Shown here piece after piece: positions 45,079 through 55,300 of a DNA stretch of 64,000 bases (positions within the stretch are counted from its first letter, which is position 1; every line of letters begins with the position of its first letter). The stretch is from assembly GCA_007115705.1 (NCBI GenBank), contig QXEO01000239.1, positions 2,558,405 to 2,622,404 on the forward strand, read 5' to 3'. The position numbers were made by a program, and so were the translations under genes. Source of the stretch: Dactylis glomerata (lineage: Eukaryota > Streptophyta > Magnoliopsida > Poales > Poaceae). Under the pieces are notes generated by a model, which saw nothing but the letters and a program-made list of their open reading frames with translations, was not told the DNA's origin and did not search any database.

Positions 45079-47702
45079 CTAGATGGACCTAGCGCGCTCT
45101 GTCGCGCCGTACTCCAATACCGCCGTTTAATTTTTGTGGTGTGACATTATTTTGTTATTACAGACATGTTTTCGTTGTTGGCTTGCTAGGCTTTGGTCCT
45201 ATGTGCAACACAGTACATGATCGGTGCGTCGATGCACTGCGCACAGCATGTTAGTTAACGATTTGCTAACCGAAGTTCACAGGACACCCAAAAACGTGTT
45301 ACAGTGCCACCCACACGCATAAGCACACAACAAGCAGAACGCCGGTAGGACACCCTTGCATCCATGTCGAAGGGACGACCGAAGGCATTCAATACCAAGA
45401 CCCACACCATGCAGCCCAACTGCCCAAAGGCCACAATATTCGAAAAGAATCTAGAAAAAAAAATTGTAGAACAAGTACAGGAAACGAACCGCAGGGAAGC
45501 ATCAACCCTGGAGAATACAGGCAAGCCAGCGGCAGCACCCAAATCATGTAGCAAGTAGTGTTGGCACACACCAAAGGTTTTTAGTTCTGCAAAACCAATT
45601 GCAAACTAAATGGTTCTTGTTTTATTATAAGACTGAAATTGTATGAAATGAATGAAGCCAAGGCAAATAGATAGAGGTCCACCAGTGATCCTTGAACATA
45701 AACCGTTATGTCTAAATGAATCTTGCTCGAATAGAAATTGGACAGTATGTTGTGATCGTTCTAAAAAATATTAGTCAACCACTAAATCCAAATCAATCAT
45801 TTCTAAAATTTCACTAACAATTGTACTGGAAATAAGAAAATGTTTCTAAAACATGTACCTCTACGTTTTCACTTCTTTTATTTCCTCAGCAAGCAAAGAC
45901 ATTCCAAAGTCGACTAAAATGTACTGAAAGAAACATCAACAGGGGAAGAAATATGTGGACAACATGTACCTGTGAGTTTGAACATTCCCATGATCTCATT
46001 CGCAAGCTAACACAGAGAAACCTGAAAACAAAGGAAAACAAAGAGTTGAGAGAGAAAACATACTTCCTCCCATGGACAAATGTTCTAAAGATTTTTCCCT
46101 GGACATGCCGTGAATTCTAAATAACAATTAGTGTAGGTGGTGGTGTTAAAATATGTACAAAACATGATCATATCAACAAACGTTGGTCATGCCTGAAACT
46201 TAACCATTTATAAGTCCAATAAAAGTTTGATTGCATTTCAGTTAGAACATGTAAACAAGTATCTGAACCAAAGTTTTGATTGTCATGAAGAATCCCAGGC
46301 AAAAATTAAATCAAGTAGCTTAATAGTTCCAAAAGTATACTAAAACTTGACTGAAAAATAAGATTAACAGGGGAATATGTATAAACAACGCACTTCTGTT
46401 TTTCACTTTCCTCAATTTTGTAGTGAGCTAAGATAACATGAAATTTCAAATGGACAAATGGCAAGATAATGAGCATCAGAAATATCGCCCCATATAATTT
46501 ATTCATGCATCAACCACACTTTTGTCTTTCAGAATAAATACCATGTATCATCACACAAATAAGTATTCACCTATTCATATGGATTTCTTATCAGCAAGTA
46601 AACAATCAAACATCAGCAAGTAAAACAATCAAACGCGGCTCTATGCATAGAATAAGATCTATTTTCTGGAGTACACATTTTGCAGTAAAAACTGACACTT
46701 CCATATACACAAAAAGAATGCAATCAGACCTTGGAGGATTAGCACCATCTCTAGTGTGAGAAGAGGCGCTACCAAATACCAATCCTCCCCTGTGGCCACT
46801 CGGCGCTGCCAATCCAAATTGCAGTAACCGAGTTCATCCCCTACCAATCTTTTACAACCATTTTCTAGTTGACTTGTAGTGTGCAAACTAATGCAAAAAA
46901 CAATGCAGTTGAGCTTGATTAGAGAATTTAAATTTGTGAATTTGGTGAAACTAACTGGTTCAATTTGTAGCCAAACTTGGAGCAGGAAGGACAGCAGGGA
47001 GTGAGGGGCAAGCAGTTGTCGAAAGGGACTTATGGCACTGAAGTAGGGCACATGGATTCTTGGATTTCTATAAGAATTTCTAGCCTAAAGATGCACACAA
47101 ATGACCAAGCTAATTAAAACCTCAGAGGGATGCAAAAGAAAGGGTGTGCTCAAAATTATTGAAGAATATTACCATCATTAAGTTTGGCTTCCTTCTGAGT
47201 CCTCGAAAAGCTCCTCTCCGAGTCCTAGAATCAACTTTGTGAAATCTATAAGACACCCATTACGAAAGATACAAAGCATAAGAGCTAATAGCAGCCAAAA
47301 TCTCTATCGAAAAAAGAACCTTAACAATTGTTTTACTTAGTTAAAGCGTAAGGACTTTGTGCACTTTGTTGTGTTATTTTTTTGTTGCACTATGTTGCGC
47401 CATTTTTTGTTGTTCACGTTATCTTTGACCAATATGATAGATTTTGGTTTTTTTTAAAGATTTAGCTCATATGAGAATTTTTAACAATTTTTTGCCTGTA
47501 AACTCTTCCGCATATCAATAAAAATACACCACATCAATCAACTTACCAATTTCTTATCCCTATATGCATTCTCATAAATTGGTTACCATGAGGTACAATG
47601 GCAAGTCAATATCACATTAAATATGGAAAAGGGAAGTTTTTTTTATAGTGAAATGAACAATATTTTAATGCTCGGACTGGGAGACATCATACCAAAAAAA
47701 CA

Positions 47703-47996
47703 TCATGCAAATAATAAAGTACAATATTTCAAGGTGAACATTAAGAGTGAATTAGGTACATGTAGTTTGTAGTTTTTTTCCAGTGCAGGTGAAAAGGCGT
47801 CGGACAACAATGCGGGGCCTGTGGGGGGCAATATATTCTTTTGTGTGTCATGAAATACAATCTTTCTCAGGTTAGCTAAAAAGGAGCGTGTTTGTTGGCC
47901 ACCACGTGATGCCAAGGATGATAGCAATAAGGTATTGTTGAAACTGCTAAAAGTATTACCATAATTTAAATTAGGAGGACACGATGCTCCATACAT
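47703..47996 (-). pseudogene. Possible captured exon in the Helitron
   Basis: A minus-strand frame of 97 residues, Ser/Leu/Asn-rich at its start. No family was recognised. It is listed only because it lies inside the probable Helitron and is longer than most neighbouring frames. Confidence 0.15.
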
Positions 47997-49506
47997 CGAA
48001 ATGCTACTTCATGAACACAAATTTTTCAGATAAAAAAATGCCGAGCTAAAACATAGAGGACATAAGATTGGCATACCTTGTTATGTTGATTCTTATGTTT
48101 CTGTACAGAAGGCATTATGTTTCTGGACAGAAGGCACCGACAAACAGACAAAACACCATTATTTCAATAAGACATTCAGTGTTTAATTTCCCTTGCTCTA
48201 ATAAATTTAGTTACCCTTTATTTTTTCAAGTATATACATATTAGATGGCATGTATGCACTAAAGCGAAATGCGCTAATAAGTACCTACAGATAGAAGTTA
48301 TAAGCTACTCCATATTTATGATGATTCTGATAACCACGTAAATCTACCACTGCATTCCTCCATCATAGAATAAATTTATATTTCCCACATAATAAAATTA
48401 TTGGCAAAATTAAGACTACGCCTACCCCGTGAAGAGGAAAAGAAATACTCCACTTTGTGCTAGTTGTGCAAGCTCCCGTAATAATACTGAATACATAGCC
48501 CTTGAATTTCTTTACCAGCAAATTGAGTGTGTCATGCATTCGTTCAGTATATTACAGTAGAGTGTGACCAAATTGGTTGTCAAAAGAACTACTGATCCAG
48601 AATGTCCCCACTAACTTCCTAGGAGATTAACCGCGTAGTCATAAAATGCATGATTGGTACAAAGGCATCAGTTACAAATACTTAAGATTAAAACCTTGTA
48701 CAAAATTATGGCTCTCACACCAAATGGCTGCAGGTACATTAAGAATTTTTTGTTTTAATACGATATAAAGATTCTTAAGCGACAAATATGCTTTAAAATA
48801 TAAATTGATGCAAAGAGGAGAGTCAATTGACAACTCCTTTTCACAGAAACTTCAAAGCCAGAGGCTCAAAATTAGCAATGCCAACAAGTTGGCCGGAATG
48901 ACTTATTACTTACATTCTTAAGTTGTGTGGTTCTTTCGACCTAAGTTGTTGCACTGACAATGCAAGATACATTGGAATAATCCTGCCTTACTATTTCTGT
49001 GTCATTGTTGCTATATATTATTTTGCAGTAGCCATAACCATGCCCTTATTTTTCTCTTTACAGCAAAAAAAAGGTCAAAAGATTATGCTACAGAAGCTAC
49101 ACCATCACATCCCTATTTTTTAACACATCCATAAACACAATGAATGTGCTCTGCATAGTCGAGGAAGAAGCACTACAGAGGGAAAAAAAAGACAGCGACA
49201 TAGGCTTGCGCAAGAACTTTGAGATCTGTAGAATAAAAAACAAGTCCAAGGAACACCTAATCAGAGCATGTCACTTTACACTCGCAAGATGAGAAAATTG
49301 GGGTTCGACATATAAACAACATAGTTCTGAAGTCCTGTAGTAATACAGTTTTGAAGTCTTGAAATTCAAGTTTTGGAGTTTTGAGCCATGATTTCTACTG
49401 AATTCAAAAGGGAGTAGACCGACATATGTACTTACATACTCCTGGCCTGATAATTACTTTATCTTCTCTCCATGTCATCTCCTGGCTATTCTTCAATACA
49501 ATCAGA

Positions 49507-49616
49507 GCCAGGAATCCATTGCTCAAGCTGGCATCACCTATATATGAATCTAGAATCGGAGCTGCCAGGAATCCATTGCTCAGACCGGCATCACCTAGGA
49601 ATTTAAAACCGGAGCT
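49507..49616. repeat. Two-copy tandem repeat (57-base unit)
   Basis: 49507-49563 and 49564-49616 share GCCAGGAATCCATTGCTCA, GGCATCACCTA and CGGAGCT in the same order, with a few substitutions and a 4-base length difference. Confidence 0.7.
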
Positions 49617-49840
49617 CTTGCAATAAAAAGTGCTCCGAGGGAGACGAACCTGACTTGGAGTCTATCCGCAGGGTTAGGGAAGATCCCCAAGCCGTACCAA
49701 TCCTTGTCGATGAAGCTGCCAATGGATGCGTACAAACCCCGCTTCTCCTCCTCCACCGGCAATTCCCCCGACTTTGCCGAGCCCTCGTTGGGCACACATC
49801 TACCGTCAAGCAGTAGAGGAGCTAGGGTTTGCGGCAGAGA
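49595..49840 (-). pseudogene. Captured first exon of a host gene (unidentified)
   Basis: On the minus strand an AAACCCTAG-type plant leader near 49835 is followed by ATG (49795 in the longest frame) and a GC-rich frame with GLYASIGSFIDKDWYGLGIF. A plausible splice donor, CAG/GTTCGT, follows near 49650. The composition, leader motif and donor fit exon 1 of a plant gene. Later exons were not recognised, so this is probably a fragment. The function is unknown. Confidence 0.3.
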
Positions 49841-50811
49841 TAGGCGCGGGGGCGTACAACGGCGGGAATCAGCAGAGGCGACTGGGACGAAGAGGAACTC
49901 ACGCCAGCAAGTAGCAAAGAGGAAGGCGGCAGAGGCGAAAGCAAAATGGGATCCGGAGCTGGAACACCGCGTTGACGGGCTGCCCAGAGCCCCAAATCAT
50001 GCGCAATCGGTTGAGGAACCGACTCTAACAAAGGCCCGCCGCGAAGCAACCACCGACTTCCAAATCAACCGGCATCCAAGCGCTAAATCCCAGGTGAGTA
50101 GGCCCAGCGATAGCGACTACCCAATCAACCAGGAGTGTGCAAAACCAGGGAGCTTGTAGCTCCTTAGGGATTTTACTTCTCATTCACCTATTGCAACGCA
50201 CGAACATATTTGCTATTTCATAATAATATATACATAGAAAAACGGATCTAAGAGAAAGAGGATGATCGATCCATGGCAAAACAAGAACAACCATAAAAAT
50301 AAGAAAAGAATAGTAGATCCTACATGGGGATAAGTTGGTTACCCCGCGATCGCTAATGACGACTTTGTCCGCGGTCGCGCCCAAGACGACCAACATGGGT
50401 AGCGGATCCCTCGTTCCAGCGGCTGAGATGGATACGGCGGCGACGTACTGCTGCCAGGCGCATGGGATATACAAGAGTCGATGATCAGTTGATGGAGAAA
50501 CAAGAACAGTAGCGATAAAAGGATTAGATCGACGAAAACACATGCTCACTAACCACACATGCCCTTGTCCGCGGCCGCGCACAAGTCACAAGTCACGCGC
50601 TGACCGCACGCGGCTCCTGATGGGTATCTTGTATTTATAGAAGGAGGACAACGCAGAAGCACGACGGCAACAATATATTGGAAATTAGTGGAGTCGACTC
50701 ATTGTTTCAAAACAACACAATATCAGTCCATATTAATATTTTTTAAGAATATATTTGTTCTTAATGTCTTTGTTATATGGTTTGTAACGAGACAACTATT
50801 TGTGGGGGTGG

Positions 50812-51210
50812 TGTTTTGAAACCCGGGAGCATATGCTCTCGGTTTTTAAAATATGTTTTAAATAAAGTTTAAAATGTTAAAAAATTCAACGAAAAATTTC
50901 ATGCGTAGTTCTCGATATTTTATGTTTTTACAAAGTTGTTTCACGAAAAAACGGCATTTTTTGTGTTGTGTGTAAAAAGAAAAATTTTGGTGCAAAAATA
51001 GGCGTTGCATGAGACATTTTATTGTCTTTTTTACGCAGGACACAACAATTATCAGTTTTTCGCGAAACTTGACGCGTGCACAAACAATGTCGAGATGTAC
51101 GTGCTAAATTTTTGTTCGGAATTTTTTGATATTTCGATAATACTTTTTCTGGTTTCGATAATACTTTTTCTGGTGATGGGAGCATATGCTCTCATGTCCC
51201 GAATCAAATT
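50812..51210. mobile_element. Small repeat with palindromic ends (MITE-like)
   Basis: The perfect palindrome GAGCATATGCTC occurs near both ends (50827-50838 and 51180-51191), inside longer inverted flanks (TTTGAAACCCGGG at the left; the reverse complement of the right reads TTTGATTCGGGAC). Length is about 400 bases, AT-rich, noncoding. A 21-base unit is repeated in tandem at 51132-51152 and 51153-51173. It lies inside the probable Helitron. The class is undetermined. Confidence 0.5.
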
Positions 51211-51403
51211 TCCGATTATTTGTGAGATTCGATCTGGCTAAGTACTTGATCTAGATTGTTAAGTTTATTCATACGGCTTACTGTGTGCAGTTATTTTGAC
51301 CGTTTTCATGAAACTAAGTTTTATAATATTTAAAGAAAAAGATTGGAACCAATGGTCTGCTTTTGACGTATTTGACCGTAGCAACGCACGAGAATTTTTC
51401 TAG

Positions 51404-51925
51404 TTAGAAAATAAAGTCTAAAAGAAATGGGCAAATCTTCGAGGTCTTCAAACTCTTTCTTCTTCCATGGCATAATCTTGTATGTTTCAGAAGGTAGCCG
51501 AATAAACCGAACCATAAACCTATAAATACCAACAAAGGTTCTCCCATAATTTTAATTTGAGCCGTAATGGCAAGGCTTCGTGCACGCGCATAGCCATTAA
51601 AGTAGTCAATCAACATCGACAAGAGTACCAACACCAGCATGCCAGGGCAAAATAACCGAACAACTTGGTCGACGTCGCTGGAGAGTTGAGAGTATGAATC
51701 ACCATTGTCGAGGATGTAGCAGCCGAGAAAATTATTGCGAGGATAATACTCCTCGCGGCGACCATGAGAAAAGATCCAAGATCGATCTGACGAAGCAAGA
51801 TCCAAAGAACCATACCTATAAAACTTTAATCTTTTAACACTGTCATTGACGCCGAGACGAAGATCTTGTCGTCGAAGGAAGAATCGAAGATCAATTATTG
51901 TAGATGACACCATCTCCGTTGACAT
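51404..51925 (-). CDS. Hypothetical membrane protein frame, cut at the Helitron border
   Basis: A 173-residue frame starts at ATG 51925. Its first half is polar. Two hydrophobic segments follow (about residues 94-110, GMLVLVLLSMLI, and 131-148, LLVFIGLWFGLFGYLL), which could be membrane helices. The stop TAA is formed from bases 51406-51404, the first bases of the proposed Helitron, so the original C-terminus was probably lost. The start is divergent from the histone H4 gene, with about 740 bases between the two start codons. No family was recognised. It may be a real but truncated gene or a chance frame. Confidence 0.35.
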   Translation of the reverse strand: MSTEMVSSTIIDLRFFLRRQDLRLGVNDSVKRLKFYRYGSLDLASSDRSWIFSHGRREEYYPRNNFLGCYILDNGDSYSQLSSDVDQVVRLFCPGMLVLVLLSMLIDYFNGYARARSLAITAQIKIMGEPLLVFIGLWFGLFGYLLKHTRLCHGRRKSLKTSKICPFLLDFIF

Positions 51926-52256
51926 GAAGACCGATAAAAACTAGCTACCAAACTCTAACTTAATCTACTAGAAAAAATACTACTTTTACTGAAACCTCCA
52001 CACATAAATTAGGTTATCCACCCCTCCTTACGCTGGCGAGGCCAGTTAAAAGAGGGAGAACCAATCTATGATGGAGTAGAAGGTGGAGGCGGCGGCGGGT
52101 ATTTTTCCTTGGAGCTATTGTGTTATACACTCCCTTGTTGGGTCTTATTTAAATAGCGCCCGGTGAAGACGATCTAATCGTGCTAGAACAGAAGTACTCA
52201 CGATCCAAACTGACCGGCTCATCCAAAACGAGCCCACGCTCCCACACCACCTTCTT

Positions 52257-52517
52257 CACGTCAGCGATCGGGCCTCTCCCCAGCGAACCAATCACAGCGC
52301 TGCTCTCCGATCCCGCGGATCAGCCCGCCCTCCTTCCCACGGCCTGAATCCTGTCCGTCCGTCTTGAATCGAACGCGTCAAATCCAACTCCACCACGTCA
52401 CCGATCCGGCCTTCCCCCCAAGCGAACCAGTCACAGCGCTGTTTTCCCAATCCCGCGGATCAGCCGGACCTCCTCGGCACGTCCCGAATCTCGTACGTCC
52501 GTCTCCAATCGAACGCG
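52257..52517 (+). promoter_or_regulatory. Duplicated histone promoter module of H4
   Basis: Two copies of one module lie about 140 bases apart. Each holds CACGTCA (52257-52263; 52394-52400) joined to a CGATC-GG stretch, the plant histone type I element; an AGCGAACCA-TCACAGCGCTG block (from 52282; from 52421); the octamer CGCGGATC (52314-52321; 52454-52461); and AATCGAACGCG (52367-52377; 52507-52517). CCAAT boxes are at 52288-52292 and 52447-52451. These elements are known to drive S-phase and meristem expression of plant histone genes. Confidence 0.88.
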
Positions 52518-52559
52518 CGAAGACGCACCTCCATTTCCACCACCGCGCTCGACCACTCC

Positions 52560-52567
52560 TATAAATA
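52560..52567 (+). promoter_or_regulatory. TATA box of histone H4 gene
   Basis: TATAAATA lies about 107 bases before the start codon, after the octamer and CCAAT elements. Transcription should start near 52590, giving a leader of about 75 bases. Confidence 0.85.
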
Positions 52568-52666
52568 CCCACGCACACCCCCGCATTCTGACCTCACCAA
52601 AAAATCCCCCAATCCTCTCCCCACCAGCACCAGTTCTTCTCTCCCGTCTTCTAATCGTCAGCAGCA

Positions 52667-52978
52667 ATGTCGGGCCGCGGCAAGGGAGGCAAGGGTTTGG
52701 GCAAGGGCGGCGCCAAGCGCCACCGCAAGGTCCTCCGCGACAACATCCAGGGCATCACCAAGCCGGCCATCCGGAGGCTCGCTCGCAGGGGCGGCGTCAA
52801 GCGCATCTCCGGCCTCATCTACGAGGAGACCCGCGGCGTCCTCAAGATCTTCCTCGAGAACGTCATCCGCGACGCCGTCACCTACACTGAGCACGCCCGA
52901 CGCAAGACCGTCACCGCCATGGACGTCGTCTACGCGCTCAAGCGCCAGGGACGCACCCTCTACGGCTTCGGAGGCTGA
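52667..52978 (+). CDS. H4: Histone H4
   Basis: The product is a complete 103-residue core histone H4 that pairs with H3 in the nucleosome tetramer. It starts [20 protein letters not shown], with the acetylatable lysines of the N-terminal tail, continues through the histone fold (about residues 25-95), and ends LYGFGG. Length and sequence are those of the very conserved plant H4. There is no intron, as in replication-dependent plant H4 genes. Codons are strongly GC-ending, as usual for grass histones. The start is unambiguous: TATA box, short pyrimidine-rich leader and CAGCAATGTC context. Expression in S phase is expected from the octamer and type I elements. It is probably functional; nothing is broken. 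Confidence 0.98.
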
Positions 52979-53043
52979 GCTCCGTCGGCCTGTGCGCAGA
53001 TCTGCTAGGGTTTCGGTTGGTTCCGTTCCTGTAGTCTTTTGCA

Positions 53044-53850
53044 TATGGATGGATGAATGAATGAATGAATTTGGTGTTTGCATAAATCTCTGTTCGTCAA
53101 TTGTGTTTCTGTGTATTATTCTGCTTTCCTCATATGAGCTCTATATCATTACTCTGTCGTTTGTTTTCTGAATTATGATATCTTAGTTTGTGGCAACAGA
53201 AAATGTGCAATATCGAGTTCTATGTTTGCGTAGACCACAACTACGATTATAATCAGTGTTACAGCAACGGATTCAGTTCAGTTATGCCATCGTGCTTTCT
53301 GACTCTATCTTCTGAAACTGTAATTTGCCTTTTGTTTCACTGCTGTTATTGCATCTTATGGGCTCGTAGCTCATGAGAACAATTTAGGTGTCTTTTGTTT
53401 GATGCTATTCAGCTTGGTATCTCAACTACTACTGCAGGATAACAATGCTAGTTATCTCCATTTTTGATTGAAATTGTTCCACATGGATGGATGGATGAAT
53501 GGATTTTGTGTTGCTGGATGCATGATTTGGTGTTCGTCAGTTGTGTTCCTCTGAACAATTAAGCTTGTTTTCAGTCCTCGTGATCTTTAGATAATTACTC
53601 TGCCGATTGTTAATTGAATAATGGTCAATTTTGTATGCCGCAATCTGTAGTTGTGCAATTACCAGTTTGAAGCTAGCGTAGACTGCAACTATGATGCTAA
53701 CAGATTCAGATCAATTGTTATTTCACTAGTGTTATGCTTTCTGACTGAGCAATTTTAGGTGAGTTTGAATGTGTTATTTGAGACAGGTATCTCTCTTGTA
53801 CAACTGCATGATGAACAATGCTATACTTACTATCTCAGTAATACTCAGTT
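53044..53850. repeat. Old tandem duplication downstream of histone H4
   Basis: Units starting at 53045 and 53483 share landmarks in the same order: ATGGATGGATGAATG, TTCGTCARTTGTGTT, ATTACTCTGYCG, GTGCAAT, GCGTAGAC-CAACTA-GAT, TTTCTGACT, AATTTAGGT-like, GGTATCTC and AACAATGCTA. The period is about 440 bases and the copies are well diverged. The first unit includes the H4 3' untranslated region and a small GATG/AATG microsatellite. Confidence 0.65.
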
Positions 53851-55300
53851 GTATATAATGTTTGGCATGCCATTTACATCTGTAGTTCTGAATAGGGGAA
53901 TCGAAAATACCGAGTCCTATTCATGTCGTGATGCTGCATCCCACTTACCATAGGACAACTGCAAACGACAGCTCGTTTTTCTTCACAGAAATATCAACAT
54001 TCTTATTTCAGTGAACACCATTAAATTTTAACTAGGTAGAGCAACAGAACATCAGGCGGCTCATCAAACCAGGAGCTCCTCCGCGTGTCTATCATCCCCT
54101 CGCGAGTTGATCAACAGCAAGAATCAAAGGTTGCTAGGCTGAGCCAGACTCTTACATTCATTATGAACAGCAGCAACAGGACCCATCTTTATGCTCTCAC
54201 TGATAGCAGAGCTGTAAAGAACAGCTCCTTGTTATCTCTAGTTCACCATTTGTTTCGAAGAAAAGCTGAGCTCCTGCAGCATGTTCTTCATTTCACCGTG
54301 CACAAGGTTTTATGAGATGTGCGATTACGGATGCGTGCAAATTCCCTCACTGTAACCTCTACTGCTGCCGTTTTTATTCGATTATTTCCTAGTGTTGTAC
54401 CTGGTTTAACATCATAAGAGCATAGGATTTGCTCTTGTTTGAAGAGAGATGACATACAGTCCCAGGGGACAGTAATAATATCTACAAGGTTTATCTGAGT
54501 ATAGCTGTACCAAAGTATCTACAACTAACGTCATCACAAAGTGAGAAATTCATCTCAGGCAAATAACCTAAGCAAACAGTTAACTGTGGGAATTGCTACA
54601 AACCATTCTCCTTGGTTCTAAAAAGCCTTACATACCTCAAACCCCTAGGTAGGTGTAAAATTCCTCATGCCATCTCAAAACAGAAAAAAATCTGGCTGAA
54701 AAAAGAACTGAGCTCTATTCTTCCAGCTACCCCACGTACAATACTCTAGCAAGACGAAAACACTACAAAATAAGAAAACTGGAAAAAACCTCTAACTACA
54801 TCCTGAATTGCCCAGACTTACAGCTTTGTGCAACCTATAAAGCATATCGAATTTAACTAGCGGAGTCTCGATTGCCTTCAACCACAGCAGCTCTCTGCAC
54901 CCTGTATAAGCTGTCCTCCTTGCATGAATGTTGAAATTAACCACCAATTGCAACCATTGCTGGGTCTGCACCGTTTGCAGCTACGGTGGCCACACCGTTT
55001 TCCACCAGAACTGCTAAATGTTGCTATTTTGCTCTCCTACAATTGCAATCCCTGCTTTCCATCAACATCTTGATTTTCAGGGTTCTTATACTAGCAGGCA
55101 GTTTTCTGCATAGTCAGTTACAGTTGTTCAAGTAAGTCATTCATTCCCTAAATGAACCTGATTTTAATCAGGCAGATACTGAACTCATAAGATGTCGTTG
55201 AATTCAATGGCATGAAGCTAGCTGCTATAGAACATTACAAAGAAAAGCAGTAGACTAGCACATACTGTTAAGAATACAGTTTATCAGTATATGATGTAGC
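53851..55300. other. Intergenic region between H4 and the kinase gene
   Basis: No gene was recognised. A moderately GC-rich part (about 54040-54320) has plus-strand frames, including one of 76 residues at 54085-54315, without similarity I can name. The right part must contain the 3' untranslated region of the kinase gene. Confidence 0.5.

Larger units (their letters stand above)
45079..51408 (-). mobile_element. Probable Helitron with gene fragments
   Basis: On the minus strand the 3' end is characteristic: a GC-rich hairpin (arms 45107-45103 and 45096-45092), about nine bases, then CTAG at 45082-45079 followed by T in the flank. The proposed 5' end is TCTAACTAG at 51408, followed by CTCGTGCGTTGC, a motif often seen at grass Helitron starts. 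The base before it is T rather than the expected A, so the 5' border is less sure. The interior has no helicase frame, so it would be non-autonomous. It contains GC-rich exon-like islands (49600-50150, 50340-50600) in AT-rich DNA. Confidence 0.5.

Noticed and set aside
53044..53075. Telomere- or satellite-like repeat
   Set aside because: It is a short GATG/AATG microsatellite in the 3' flank of H4, without TTTAGGG units.
52378..53083. Minus-strand frames opposite histone H4 and its promoter
   Set aside because: They are shadows of the GC-rich H4 gene and promoter; the plus-strand product is an unmistakable histone H4.
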